NCBI GenBank assembly: GCA_025200525.1
Contig: CM045763.1
Coordinates: 59,661,530-59,725,529 of the forward strand
DNA length: 64,000 nt
Reading direction: 5' to 3'
Source of the DNA: Camellia lanceoleosa
Lineage: Eukaryota; Streptophyta; Magnoliopsida; Ericales; Theaceae
The notes under the pieces are model-generated. The model did not search any database. It had not been told where the DNA came from and saw only the letters and a program-made list of their open reading frames with translations. The position numbers and the translations under genes are program-made. The number at the start of each line of letters is the position of its first letter. The stretch's first letter is position 1. Of this stretch, positions 41,830-54,414 are shown piece after piece.

Positions 41830-43000
41830 TGAGTTCTGAGCGGTGGCAATTTCATCGAATTGAGTACCAAATTAATCAAACCGAGTACCCAGTGTATTGA
41901 GCTGATTAGCCATTTGTTGTTCCCATTGTAGGCGCTCATTGTACCGTTCTTGTTCCAAGGCTAAATAATAAGTCCAGTAACGGGGTTGTACATTTGGTGG
42001 CATGGCATTATCATTGGGTTCTTCCTCATCAGGTATTGGTTCATTTTGAAGATTAAGAGAGCCCATCAACGTGTCAGAACCACCAGCTCGGGTCAGTGTA
42101 AACTCAGAAATTGGTGACATGATTCTGATCCATCATTCACTTTCAAGGTTCACATCATGGGCTTTGAAAATTATGGTTAATAACACTCCAAAAGGTAGGG
42201 ACCGGCCACTCAGAGTATCAAATTTTGCAACCATCATTTCTTTTAGTAATATAAAGCATAAATCTAATTTTTGTCCAATTGCAAAACAATATAACAAGTA
42301 AACTTGAAAACATGAAATAGTATTATAATGTCCTTTTTTGGGGGGTGACATTTTCAACTATCCATCGATGGAGAATACGAAGGTGAGGTTTTAAATGGCT
42401 GACTTTTAAATTAGTGCCGCTAAATCAGTTGTCATAAATTGTGGTATAAATCTGAATGACATCATCAACAATTTTTTCTAAGGCAGACTTATTTTGCAAA
42501 TAACATTGTAAATCTCCTGTTTCGACTCCAATAATTTGTGCAAAACGACGGAGAGAGAGTGTGATTCTTTTTCCCTTAACATAAGAGGTAAGACTCGACG
42601 GTTCATTTTGTTGGTCACCCAGTGTCAAGTGAACATAAAATAATCGTAGCAGACGGGGATATATCTTACTTGGTAAATTATTTAATGGTAACCATCCCAT
42701 TGTATCTAATTTGCCAAGTAAGAGTGAATCATATTGAGAAGGTAGTTTTACGTTTCTCCCCGTAACAATTGGTCGAGAAATGAAATGTTCATAGGCTTGT
42801 TCATGATGATATGTTGCAAAATCATTAGTTGGATAGCCATCATCTTGTTGCTGTGGTGGTGGTACAGGGTTTGACGATTCACCAAGTTCGGGTCTGGTTC
42901 ATTTTGTTCTTGGCATGATTGTTCTTGGCATGATGACTGTAAAAGTGAAAGAAAAATGTATATTAAAACATATAAGATGTAAGAAAAATGTATGACAAAT
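41830..43000 (-). pseudogene. Accessory gene of the element, right-arm copy
   Basis: Mirror of the gene at 28386-29515, with the same blocks on the minus strand (GWLPLNNLPSKIYPRLLRLF; KGKRITLSLRRFAQIIGVET; SGRSLPFGVLLTIIFKAHDV; Gln-rich tail) and scattered differences. It is equally broken by stops. Having two copies allows arm-to-arm comparison, but neither reads through. Confidence 0.5.
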
Positions 43001-44772
43001 ATATCAAACATTAGTATCTTTTTGTGCATACAAACTTATTTTTATGTAAAAAATAAATATAAAAAAATTTGGTGACAAAATTTAATTAAGAAGATGCCAA
43101 AGAAACAGATTTATATATAAAAAAAAATCATTGGGAAGGATATATGTCATTAGGGTTTGATTCATACAATTTATTAGAACTTAGAAACTGATAATCAGAA
43201 AAATAAATGATAGTGTGAAAAAATTATAACAGATATCAGAAAATATAACAGATGAGTATATGGAACAGATTTATGAAAATGGAACAGATATGGGCCAGGA
43301 TGACTGGGCGGATGTCCCCCGGGATGACCGGCGGGATGACCGGCCGGTCGTCCTCCCATTCCCCTCTAGTGAAGCTAATCCAATGAAGCTAATGTCTGAA
43401 GACTGGTCTGAAGCAAATACAAAGATGAACTGGCATCAAAACTAACCTGTAAATTATGAAAGTGGAGAAAGAGGAGCTAATCAGATGGTGGATATCTTCT
43501 GTTTGTGTAATTTTTGTTCTGTGATGTAATTGGAGAAAGTGTTTTCAAGATGGTGAAGTTGGTGCGGAATGAGATTCAGATTTAATACGAAGGGTGAGGT
43601 TTAGACGGGTGAGGTTCAAAAGGTTGTTGTAATTATTTTTTTTTTTTTACATTTTATTTATTAAATATAATATTATTACTTTTTTCAAAGTAGTGTCACA
43701 TGCGTGTACTGAGCATCCTCTCTTTTTCCTTTATCTCACTGTTGAACACAGCTATTCTATAATAGGGAGTAGGTACTAAGTAAGTGAAATTACGATCTTA
43801 CCCTTTGTATTTTGTTTTATATAGTCACTTCTCATTTAAGTCTAGAGGGGCATAATGGTCATTTTGCCCACAATTATATTTTGTGGGAATTGACATACGG
43901 CCACAATTATATGAGCTCCCACAATTATATGAGCTCAATGGGTACAATAATAGGTTGCAATTCTGTTACACATCTATACTAAATTGCATAAAATGTAATA
44001 AATAAAAAATAAATTGATAATGTTTTGTAAGATTTATATTATGATTTGTATTTTAAAATATTAAAGTTAGTATATTTATTCCTTCTTTATTAATATATAT
44101 TTTAAAAGTTGTTGACTTTAACAAAATCGACATAAAAATGGAAAACGTATTTTATAAATGAATTGATAGAAAAATTAATTGGCAGAAAAAAATTGATATC
44201 GGTTTATTTTAAAATAAAAAAATTATTTCGAAATAACCATTATTCAAAAAAATTACTAAAAAAAAATAATTAACAAAAAAAATCAATTTTTAATTTCAGT
44301 ATTTTAAAAATAGTTTGGTTGTTATTGTTGAAAAAAAAATATGGATATGGATATCGATATATGAGTTGTGTGTTTGATGATAAATTATGGTTGAATTAAG
44401 TTTTGAAAATTACTTCCAAAACACATCACCAAACAAATTTTCACCTTTCACATGTCACATCAAACTTCCAAAACTTAATTCAAAATACATCTTCAAAACA
44501 CAATTCAAAACTCCATTTAAAAATCATAACCAAACAAATTTTTTACACTCAAATCATAATTCCACAACCCATAAACTCAAAATACAACTCATACTCTCAA
44601 ATCACATTTACAAAACACAACCAAACACAGGCTAAATTTTTTAATCCATAACTCTTAATTTTATTTTTAAGGGTAATGCTACAGACCACTAAAAGTGGTA
44701 TTCTAAAGCAACCACTAATGATGTGACATTCATTTAATTTATAATAAAAAAAAAGACACAACAACATTATGA

Positions 44773-46642
44773 CAGTGAATGAGTATAGCGACCCCGGTCT
44801 TTTCCCATTTGATTAGTGTATCCGGACTTATGTTCCGTAGATTCCGTTGTTATCAGATTGTTGTTGTCATCCTTTAATTCTATTTGATTGAGTTTTAGGA
44901 TGTGTTTGGCGTGTTCCGAACAGGTGGGTTGAATCTGAGTCAAGATGTTTGTCGCCCAGTTTTTAGCCTTTCCGCTCGAGCGGACATTTCTGCGCTCGAG
45001 CGGAGTTTACACCCTTCCAGCATTTTTTTGGTTCCTGCAAAACTTCTGCAGGTGAGAATTCTACGCTCGAGCGGGCATATTTGCGCTCGAGCGGACATTG
45101 TTTTTTTTTACGCCGAGCGTGTGTTGTACGCCGAGACTCGGCTCAAAGATTTAAAGGCAGCGGGATTTTTAGGGCAGTTTTTCATTCTTTTTGATCTCAA
45201 ACCCTAAAGTCCGACTTTTCTTCTTCTCTAAACACCTTTTCCCCTAGGTTTGATCTAGTTAGGGTGCGTTTCTATCCTAGTTCCTTTACAAATAAGATAG
45301 AGGAGAGTGAGGGCTTTCATTTAATCGGAGCAATTGTTGATTTGGAGCACTTTGGAGTTTCGGGCATCATCTTCGTTTTCTTCTTTTGGGTTCATTGCTT
45401 CGAGGTAGGGAATTCCTACTCCATTTATACGTTTTAATCCTAAGTGTTGGTATTTTGGTATGTGGGGGTGGTTTGGTAATTTTGGAAGAAACCTTAGGGT
45501 TTTGTTTTAGATTAAATTGTGTAATTAATTTAAAGGAACAAAGTGGAATTTGGTTTAATTCATGGGATTGGGTAGTTCAAATATTTACCTTTGGAAATGT
45601 TGAAATTACATTCATTGATGTATTTATTTCTCGCATAGAAATAACTGTTTTGGGCTATCGGTGGAGGATAGCCATTGATTGTTGTAGAACTTGCATGCGG
45701 CTTAGGTATAACTGGAATTGGGTCAATTGTTTGACCATTGAGTTAATACAGAACATTTGTGTATTAATTATGTGTTGTATATGGCAATTGCGTGTTTCAT
45801 TGCATATGCATGTTGTTTGGAGAAGATAGGGGATGAACTCCACGGTTTAGGGGAAGATAGGGGATGGACCTCTAAACCGGATTTATTGGGAGGAGATAGG
45901 GGATGGACTAAGAGCATCACTCTTATGTGTGCTTATTGATTAATAGGCATATGTCTATTTATTGTTGTTATGATACATCACTAAAATGTGTATCAGTAGG
46001 GAAGTATGGAAGTGAATTGATTATGATTGATACAATACCAACATGTGTATTTGTTATGATTAGGTCTAACTTGAATTGTTATTCCGGTTGAATTGGAAGT
46101 AATGATACTAAAAGATGAAGTCCTGTTGAGTTATTTGGCCAGGTTCTGAGCCATATGTGGGAAGTAAAATGTGCCATAGACAATGTGTCATAGGCAGTGT
46201 AGACATTCGTGTCATGAATATTGTCATTTGATTATAGTGTGTTAACCATGTATCAGATGCTAATACTTTAGTTAATTCTTATGATTGGTTTAGTATTTCT
46301 CTATTGGGCTGTGGCTCACCCTATATGGGAACTTTACTTTTCGTGTTCGTGTGGTTCACTCCAAGGACATAGCTTGTGAGGATTGGACTTGAAGATTTGT
46401 TTATTTACTTTTATTTGTTTTATTTGAATAATGTAATCTTTCAAGCCTAGGGCTTTATCTGTTTCTGAGTTAGAACTCAGTGAATTGTGTCCAAGTGTTG
46501 GCTTGGCAAGATGTAAGCCTTTAGGGCATTTATTATGGTATTTCATTTCATGAGATTCGGATGATTGATGTAATAAAATGCTTTCTTTTAATAATGCATG
46601 TTTTGTTTCATATTTAATGAGTTGGATTTTGAGGGCGTTACA
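44773..46642 (+). mobile_element. LTR-retrotransposon solo LTR, about 1.87 kb
   Basis: Ends ...GGGCGTTACA and is bordered by ATGA on both sides (44769-44772, 46643-46646). A boundary at TGACAG (44770) is also possible, in which case no duplication is visible. It contains a four-copy CGCTCGAGCG cluster (44972-45092) near its front. Frames within (for example 45386-45829) have no recognisable domain. Confidence 0.65.
44970..45115. repeat. CGCTCGAGCG palindrome cluster in solo LTR
   Basis: Four copies (about 44972, 44992, 45063 and 45083), arranged as two pairs with units 20 bp apart, followed by decayed GCCGAGCG copies. Confidence 0.85.
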
Positions 46643-46740
46643 ATGAGACCCATTACCACATCATTAGTAGTGACACTAATTAGTACTTTCACTCATTTTC
46701 CATTTCAAAAATACCACACTCGCTAAATACTACTTGATAG

Positions 46741-48746
46741 TAAGGATTAAATGCTTACATGATCTTTGGAAAAAGAATAATGTTATATACACCAATTAGT
46801 GTATTAATTAATGTATCAATTGATGATATAGCATAATTTAAGAGGTTTTTGGTATTTATAATATGATTAATGAGTGTGATCAATAATAATGTCATAATTA
46901 ATGTTAATACACTCATTAATACATTAATTAATACATGTAATATCACCGTTAAAAAAATATAGACAAATCTTAAAATTTCATTAAATAGAGACACAATCAC
47001 GTAGTGTAATAGACTTATGTGGTATTTCTGCCTATGCATATGTGATTGGTTGAGTAGAATATCTTTTGCCAAACCAAAAATGGTTTGAGTTCAGTTTTTT
47101 ATTTTATTATTTTATTTTATGAATTTAACTTAGGGAAATGATTTCAATGATAATTTGACTGTTGGCTAATTCATGCTAATTATCATTCAATTTCCCCTCC
47201 CATAGCCACAATTGTTATTTATTTTTGTAAATAATATAATATATTTAAAGGCCTAATCAAAATAATTTGGGACAATTACACCAAAAAAAAAAACCAAGAG
47301 TTTGACCCTTTTAACAAATTAAACCTTGAATTTTTAATTTTTTCAATTTAAATTCTAATATTTTAATTTGTTTTCAATTTAAACTATTCGTCTGTTTTTA
47401 TTAAGTAAAATCGACAGGACAAAAAAGTATTTTAAAAGTATACATAAAATGTCTAAAATATCATTTTTCATTAAGTTTAATGATTAAAATATTATTTTTC
47501 AGTTGATTTTATTTAATAAAAATAGACAAATGATTTATATTGAAAATAAATCAAAAGTTTGGGGTTTAAATTGATAAAATTAAAAATTCAGAGTTTAATT
47601 TGTTAAAAAGATCAAACCTTGTGCTGTGTTTGGTTGGAAGATTTGGAAAGGGATTTGAAAAGAAAAATGAAAAAAGTATGTGAAACTAGATGAAATTTAA
47701 GTATATTTTATTCACATTTTATCTACCTTTTCCATTTTTCTTTTCAAATCCCTCCTCAAATCCCCCAACCAAACACAACATTACAGTTTTTTTTTTTTTT
47801 TTTTTTTTTGTAATTTTTCCAAATAATGTCTATAGGATGCTAATTATAACAATTATTTTGAATATCAATGGTGTAGCCACTGTCCAAACAACTTTAAATG
47901 CAGACAACACTTCGTTTTAGAGTTGAACAATGAATTGTCAGGAGGGTGTGGTTGTGTTGATTCCTAGTCAACACTTTGTTTTTTCTGGCAATTGGATCAA
48001 GTTCCTGCCGTCCTTTTTTGCCAGTCTTGCTGGCTATTGTATTGTTTCTTTGTTGGCTTTTTAACTCTTATCAATGAATTCTTTTTTTGTGGATCAAAAA
48101 AATGCAGACAACATTTTCATTCCCTTCTTCCCTATTTTCATCATGTCCTTATCATATCCTCACCTCTTTTCTCCTTTGAAATTCCAATTGCAAATTACTT
48201 AGCACCACCAATTATATTGGCAAATTCTGAATCCTTCTTGGAAAATATAAAGAAAATTGCCTCAGAGAAGGTTATGGCAACAATTTTTTTTTCCAAATAT
48301 TTATGTGGATGTCACATCCTATTTTGTGTACTATAAATCTGTGCGCTAACCATAATAAATAAGAGTTTTAGAAATTAAAATTTTGTCTTCAAAAGTAAAA
48401 ATTTTATTACAAAAAATATTCGGAGTTCAATTTTTGTCATCATGAAAATAGTCACTAAAAAATCATTTTGAAAAGTAAAAAAAATAACTTTTAGCGACAA
48501 TTTTAAAAATGTCGGTAATCAAGGAAAAAAAAAGGTGAAATTACATTTCAATCCATCTTATCAAAAAATAATTACAAAATCATGAAAAAGTTTATTATTT
48601 TAATTATTGATATTTATAAAATTTATTATTTATTTGTAATTACTTTTTCCAAAAATCACTGATTTTATATTTCCCCAAAAACAATTTAGTCCCAAGAAAG
48701 TTTTTGTCTTGAGACACAAATTTTAGTCCCCAAAGAATACTAATTC
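46741..48746. other. Noncoding transposon debris within ALDH intron 2
   Basis: AT-rich DNA with poly-T tracts and one MITE at 47623-47779. The part from about 48420 contains CACTAAAAAATCATTTT-type phrases that resume after 54415, so it is the split target of the LTR element at 48752. No supported gene. Confidence 0.5.
47623..47779. mobile_element. MITE copy 1, about 157 bp
   Basis: Inverted ends GCTGTGTTTGGTTGGAAGAT and the inverse of GTTGTGTTTGGTTGGGGGAT, with a second internal mirror of GATTTGAAAAGAAAAATG. A close relative lies at 58767-58923. Confidence 0.75.
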
Positions 48747-48751
48747 ATCAC

Positions 48752-49459
48752 TGAAAGGGAGTTTTTATGTGCATTTGGGGCCGAGCTAAGCCTAGTCATG
48801 ACAGTACCGATTCGTGGGCCGTAGTAAAAATGACTTCGCAATTTGGATCTAGTTTTGTTAGCTTGATCTAAAAGTGTGGTTACAATTACCTCGGTCAAAG
48901 AGATAGCTGTAAATAGCTCAGTCTATATACTCCGGCCTGAGGTATAGTTGAGCAGTAACCAAGCTAAGGCGTAACTTGTGGACATGCTGAGCTAAATTGT
49001 AAAGAGCAGGGTGGGACCGAGCTAGGTGAAGCACGGTTGAAACTACCGTGCTCCAGTATAGCGGTGTTAGCTCGGTTGTGTAATCATACAACTGTAGTAA
49101 AACCATTTCACTTGGTTAAAGCAGTGAAGAGGATGTTGAAGGATAGGCATTATCTTTCAAGAGTATGACTCCTATGAGGACTCTACATTGAGGAATAAAG
49201 AGTACTACTAGGATTGTGCCACACGGAATCTATAAAAGCTCATGACAGGACCTATGTGCAGGTATCAGAACTTTGATTCTCGAATACACAGAGCTTTTGT
49301 CTATTTGTCTATTTTGCTAACTTAGGCATCGGAGAGGTATCCAGCACACACCCACCGACTAGCTTACGTTTGTGTTTTCAGGAAGTAAAGCAACGACGTT
49401 TGGGGGAGCACAAACTTGATCAACAAGATTATACGAGAAGATTATTTCGTACTCATACA
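48752..49459 (+). repeat. 5' LTR of gag-only element
   Basis: Starts TGAAAGGGAG and ends ACTCATACA, matching the ends TGAGAGAGTA and GCTCGTACA of the right LTR. It contains repeated CCGAGCTA-type words. Confidence 0.8.
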
Positions 49460-49531
49460 ATTGGCGCCGTCTATGGAAATTTCACAAAAAACAATACCTT
49501 TTGATCAAGTTTTCCTCGTTAGTTGAAAACA

Positions 49532-50884
49532 ATGACGCACAATGAAGACTTGCCGCAATTTGCTATTGATGGGAAAACCCCGGAGGGGGGTGCAAGGCGC
49601 GAAGGTCTGCCCTCTGTCCCACCCATAACAGAGTTAAATCCCCAGCGACGGAACTTGCGGAGGGATACCCGTGAAAGACAGGGCTCCAGTCCGCGTCGCT
49701 CCCAAAGCCCTGAAAGACAAAGGCGAAGGTTAGATCCTCAAGTTCTAGAAGATCAGATAAGGGAGTAAGACAAATTGATGCAGAGGATGGCAACAGACAT
49801 GGAAACTATGAAGCGCCAGATAAAAGGCAAAGGGGCAACCGAAGAAGAGGTGGGCAAGAGCAGGGCACACCCTCGCCACTCAGAAGATCGTGACAGACAA
49901 GTCACACCATCACAAGCTAAAAGTAGAAGTCTCAGGTCAGGTGGTACACAATCGAGGACTTCCAGGACTCATTACTCCAGGTCTGAGAGAACGAGGACAG
50001 AAAGGTCTAACAAAAAAAAGAAGCAGCTATCAGACCACACATTCACACCAAATGACACCTAGGCACACAGAGTTGCCTAGGTCGGCGGACCTGCGGACAG
50101 TGCTTGAAGAAAGGGCTCGAAAGAGAGAAGACACTCAGGCTCGCGACCACCGTAGAGTCTCCGCATTACAACGATTGGCTCCTAGAACACATGGGAGTGT
50201 CGAGGTTGGAATGCCAGAGCCGCCTCTTGCCAATGAATTGGCAGATAAAGCGTTAGCAAGGTTGCAGAGCTCATCGTTCGTTCTGGTAATAGAGAATGCA
50301 CCATTACCCTCTGTCTTCCACCACCCTAAATTCAATATTTATGAGGAAAAGTCGGACCCCTACATGCACTTGAGCTACTTCCGCCAGGTTATGGCGGTGT
50401 ATCGGCGAAATGAGGCTCTAATAGGTATCTTATTTCCTTCCAGCCTGGGTGACCTGGGTCTAGCATGGTTTGAAAGGTTGCCAAAAGGTAGCATAGCTTC
50501 ATGGGTGTAACTAGCAGAGGCATTTGTGACCAGATTCAGAACAAACACCAAGACGGCTGTAGAGATTGACCAGCTTCTCTCCATAGATATGGGCGAGAAG
50601 AAAACATTGTGGTCTTACAATAACTGGTATTGGGAGACTTTTAATCAGATTGAAGATTGCTCCACAAACCTAACTATCGCACGGTACAAACAAGGTTTGC
50701 CGACTGGCAATAAGTTGAGGGATTCAATGATAATGACGCCACTCCTTACTATGGAAGCCCTGATGGAGAGAGTGCATCAACACATCCGGGTAGAGGAAGA
50801 TGGGGCGCCCACCAAGGAAGAGTCCGGCATAACAGCGATACCAGACAAAAAGCCTTTGGCAAGAGTTAACACGGTTGACAAGTA
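49532..50884 (+). pseudogene. gypsy gag (Retrotrans_gag) with stops and frameshift
   Basis: Starts MTHNEDLPQFAIDGKTPEGG, then a basic Arg/Ser region (RRSQSPERQRRRLDPQ) and, after a TAA at 49766, LMQRMATDMETMKRQIKG. From about 50060 the frame shifts into the Gag core: NELADKALARLQ, then YMHLSYFRQVMAVYRRNEAL, LGLAWFERLPKGSIASW, a TAA at 50508, LAEAFVTRF, and a helical C-terminus. W-F-LP-SI-SW-L..F..F is the Retrotrans_gag pattern. There is no zinc knuckle and no protease. Gag would form virus-like particles; here it is broken at two stops and one frameshift. Confidence 0.8.
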
Positions 50885-50924
50885 GACCGACCGCGCAAAA
50901 GTCTTTGCCCGACTGGGGGGCAAT

Positions 50925-51190
50925 TAAGAAGGTTGGCAGAAATAACCAACATTTTGTTCTCTTCAGCCGAGATCAGGATCTAGGCTGAAGAGGGTTGGCT
51001 GGAATAACCAACATTTTGTTCTCTTCAGCTGAGATCAGGATCTAGGCTGCAGAGGATTGGCAGTAATAACCAACAATTTCTCTTCCTCTAGCCGAGATAA
51101 GGATTTAGGCTCAGGAAGGTTGACAGGTTTGACCAACAAATTTTTCATTCTTTAGCCGAGATAAGGATCATGGCTCAAGAAGGTCGGCAA
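50925..51190. repeat. Tandem repeat, about 65-70 bp x4, in gag-only element
   Basis: Four imperfect units of GGTTGGCAGAAATAACCAAC...CAGCCGAGATCAGGAT...TAGGCT directly after gag. The pieces TTGGC...CCAAC and AGCC...GGCT within units can pair, so it may be structured RNA. Confidence 0.8.
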
Positions 51191-51677
51191 GATCAAGTAA
51201 GGCCAAGCTAATTAATTCGGCTAGATGTGCAGTCGGAATGATGCAAAACATTGAAAAAGAAACACGGTAACCAAGCAAAGAGATCGAAAACTTTCATTAA
51301 TTGGGCGATGATTACAAAAGGCCGGACAAATAGCCCGGTTACATAGAAAGAACGCCTTCTCGTACGATTACGAACTCGAATTTAAATGTTGAAGACAAAA
51401 CGGTAGGCCCCTTCTCAAAAAATTTTGGGCAAAGTGAAACGGCTGGCACAGTACGATGGGGCAATTGACGCGTCCTGGGAAGGAAGTGATGTTAGAATTT
51501 TTTGGGGCAACAGGTCGTGCGACCAGCGCAATTTCAGGATGCCGAACAAGCTTTAGTTCGGCTGGAATCATAGTTTTATCTTAGCTAGAATCGTTGTTTC
51601 AATGCGGTTGGACTTCGGTAGCTCGGCTGAAAGTTAATAATCCCAAATATGCTTCGCAGATGGAATTAAGGGGCAAT
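51191..51677. other. 3' internal region of gag-only element
   Basis: Noncoding sequence between the tandem repeat and the right LTR. It contains GGTCGG and TTCGGCTGG words like those in the LTR, and a polypurine tract at its end. Confidence 0.5.
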
Positions 51678-51762
51678 TGAGAGAGTAATTTGTATAACCA
51701 AATTGGGCCAAGCTAGGAAGCATTGTTTCTGAATATTGAGTCGCGTTGTGGGCCAAGTTACA

Positions 51763-53617
51763 TGTAATGACCCCGAAATGACTGAAATTGAAGACCGTGA
51801 TGAGTGCAGAAAATGAAATTGAACGCATCTATGTGATACCGGGAATTTTTAGAACCAGTTGGGAAAATAAATTGAGGACTGAATTTCGTCTGATTCGTAA
51901 GTCTTGTTTGGCTCAAGTTTTTAGCATAATGGTTTATAGATATGATATATAGATAAGTCTTGACCTCTTTGTTGACTCAAAAGACAAGAAAAATCTAGAA
52001 AAGAGAGAGAGAAGGGAGAATTCGGGAGAGAGAGGAAGCAAAGAGGAAAGAAGAAAGGGAAAGGAGAGGTTAAGCTCTACATCTCCATTAAAGCAACTAA
52101 GGTAAGAATCCCTCCCTAATTTCTTGAAATAAAGTTGAATCATCCATGGTTTCATGGCAAGTAAATAGAATGGAAGAGAAATTATGTGTAATTTGAGCCT
52201 ATATGACATGAAATTATGATTATTGAGCACATTTGAGGAAAACCTCCATGGAAGTTGAAAATGAAGCTTTTATATACATATTCATGGGTTTGATCTTGTA
52301 AAAGATGCATGTGGGTTTTGAATTGAAGTTTTTTATGTTGATTTAAGATGACTTCAAGTATTTTGGGCTATGGAATTCATGTAATGGAAATTGATTTTGT
52401 AAAGTAGAGAATGGAAGCTTGAAGAAGAACCAGAGTTTCGGATTTTTGCATGGTCCGCTCGAGCGGAGGGAATCCCGCTCGAGCGTAGATATCGACCTCC
52501 CAGCAGTTTTGGACATTTTACAGTCCGCTCGAGCGGACAAAGTGGAGCTCGAGCGGAAAGGCCTATTTTCAGGAAATTTTGGGAAGTTGCTCTACATGAT
52601 TTTAACATGTTAATTGCATCATTTAGCATCTCACAACATGAATTAAAGTAAAGAAAGATTATATTAAACATGAAATGAAGTGAAGAAGAATGTAATGGCA
52701 TGAATTATGTGAATTGATGATGATATATGTTAAGAAATGTATTATACTGTTGATATTTGCAGGACAAGACGTGAAGACCGTGTAATCGGTATCGGAAACC
52801 CGCTGTAAGTAACATTTCCGTAAAGATATGTTATTATGAAAGTATGTTTTAAAGTAATATATGGTATGATGTGCTTTGAAATGTAATAATGTTTTCTGTG
52901 AACGAATATCCTGATTGCGAATCTAGTATGGCATCCATAGATAGTTAGGTCATGGGTGCGACATGAACATGCAGGGCCATGATGTGAAACATGGTAGAGC
53001 ATGAAGATGAAGGCCCATGGCCAGTCACGAGATCTCGTTAGACTGTAGATTGTTATGAAAAGTTATGAAAAGTTCTGTGGAGTATGCCATTATTTATGTT
53101 CTTATATGTTGACTGTTGACTGATTATGATTATGAATGTCATATTTATGGTTTTATAAAGAATGTTGGAGTTCGTTCACTAACCCCCTTTGCGTTAATGT
53201 TACTTGCTGAGCTTTAGCTCATTGTTTGTATTTATGTATTTATAGGTGAGCCTTCGGGGAGTCAAGCCTAGGCGGAGTCTCGAGCCGAGCCGCCGTTTTG
53301 AAGCCTAACCTAGAGTTGAGTGCCTCCGAGCTGGGGCCAGGCCTGAAAGGCCGTTTTGTGAGCTACACCTTGTTGTATCTGAGACATGTTTTGTATATGA
53401 ATTTTGATCACAAGTTATGTAAAGATAGTGGGTAGATTAACATATTTGGCATGTAAATGTATGTTCATATAAATGCACAGCTCTTTGGACTATAGTGTTT
53501 TGTTTTCGCTTCCGCGAGCCCCGATTATTTAAGTTTTGTACAGTAAGGCCTGTGGTAATCTAGGATTACCGGCCGGTTACGATGCCAAACTTTTAGGGGC
53601 GGGTTTGGGTCGTGACA
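51763..53617 (+). mobile_element. gypsy solo LTR, 1855 bp, TSD TTACA
   Basis: Starts TGTAATGACCCCGAAATG and ends GGGCGGGTTTGGGTCGTGACA, with exact 5-bp duplications TTACA at 51758-51762 and 53618-53622. It shares its 3' end with the LTRs at 1801-4202 and 19546-22033 but is shorter. It contains a CTCGAGCG cluster. Confidence 0.9.
52453..52558. repeat. CGCTCGAGCG palindrome cluster in solo LTR
   Basis: Four copies in two pairs (about 52455 and 52476; about 52525 and 52547), most with the extended form CCGCTCGAGCGG. Confidence 0.85.
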
Positions 53618-54414
53618 TTACAAGCTCAGGATAGCTCAGTATAGGAACAATGGTTAATAGGCCGGTTAGTGAGCTCTAGTTGTGGTCTGTGGGTGAGCCG
53701 AAGTGCTATGTCGGCCATGTATAAAGAGCCAAAGTGTTATGTCGGCCATATATAGGAAGTCGAGCTAGAGGTAGCCCGGCGAGAGGATTCAAAGCAATAA
53801 GTGATCATGCAGATTGGTCGGTGGTGATTGCTGGACCTTGAACTACGTAACTTGGAGTCCGTGGTGTTTAATTTCTAAAAGGCCGAGCTGTGTGCAGCTC
53901 GGTAAAACACAGTGCGGTTCAGAGCAAGTTATCTCGGTTGGGCATCAACAGCCGAACAGAGTGTAGCTATCTCACTTAGACAAGTAGTGAGTAGGGAGTT
54001 ATCAGAATATGCATTATCCTTGAAAATGTAATTCTTAGGAAGACTCTGCTAAGGAGAGTAGAGTCCTACTAGGACTGTGCAAACCATCTCACTTGGTTGG
54101 TAGTAAGTAGGATGTGTGATTCCAAGAAGGACTCTTATAAGGAGAGTTGGAATCCTACTAAGATTGGGCCAAGTAGAATCTATAAAAACTCGTAGCAGAA
54201 CCTATGTACAGGTATCCCAATTCTTACTCTGGAATACACAGAGCTTTTGTGTTTATTGTCTATTTGCTGACTTAGGCATCGGAGAGGTTTCCGGCACACT
54301 CCCGCTGGCTAGCTCACGTTTGTGTTTTCAGGTGGTAAAGTGATGACGTTTGGAGGAGTTCAAACTTGATCAACAGGATTATACAAGAAGATTATTTCAT
54401 GCTCGTACAATCGC

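Larger units (their letters stand above)
26709..44632. mobile_element. PIF/Harbinger-like element with giant inverted arms, about 18 kb
   Basis: The ends are inverted (GCCTGCGTTTGGTTGTGTTT at the left, the near-perfect inverse at the right), with TTA on the left and TAA on the right, the TWA target type of PIF/Harbinger. The arms are far longer than usual. The left arm (26709 to about 35875, about 5.2 kb without a 4-kb viral insert) and right arm (about 39630-44632) are mirror copies. The central part carries a Myb/SANT-like gene and the front of a DDE transposase completed in the right arm. Frameshifts and stops are present, so activity is unlikely. Confidence 0.8.
39630..44632 (-). repeat. 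Right inverted arm of the Harbinger-like element
   Basis: Mirror of the left arm. Inward from 44632: terminal sequence, GC-rich box (43300-43365), accessory gene, empty site of the pararetrovirus insert (about 41150), GGT-rich microsatellite, transposase 3' part. Similarity to the left arm ends near 39630. Confidence 0.85.
44673..46740. mobile_element. Foldback element interrupted by a solo LTR
   Basis: The left part (44673 to about 44768) and right part (about 46643-46740) contain mirrored phrases (CACTAATGATGTGACATTCA with the inverse of ATTACCACATCATTAGTAGTG), so they were one small inverted-repeat element before the LTR inserted. Confidence 0.55.
48752..54409 (+). mobile_element. Non-autonomous gypsy-type element (gag only)
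   Basis: LTRs at 48752-49459 and 51678-54409 (the second enlarged by a nested solo LTR), flanked by ATCAC (48747-48751) and ATCGC (54410-54414), a 4/5 match target duplication. The primer-binding site TTGGCGCCGTCTATGG follows the left LTR at about 49461, and a polypurine tract AAGGGGCAA precedes the right LTR. The internal 2.2 kb has a gag-like gene and a tandem repeat but no pol. Confidence 0.85.
51678..54409 (+). repeat. 3' LTR of gag-only element, interrupted by solo LTR
   Basis: The LTR pieces 51678-51762 and 53618-54409 match the left LTR. The interruption is the solo LTR 51763-53617. Confidence 0.8.

Noticed and set aside
45386..45829. 147-codon frame in the solo LTR
   Set aside because: No domain recognised and located entirely in LTR sequence; probably chance.
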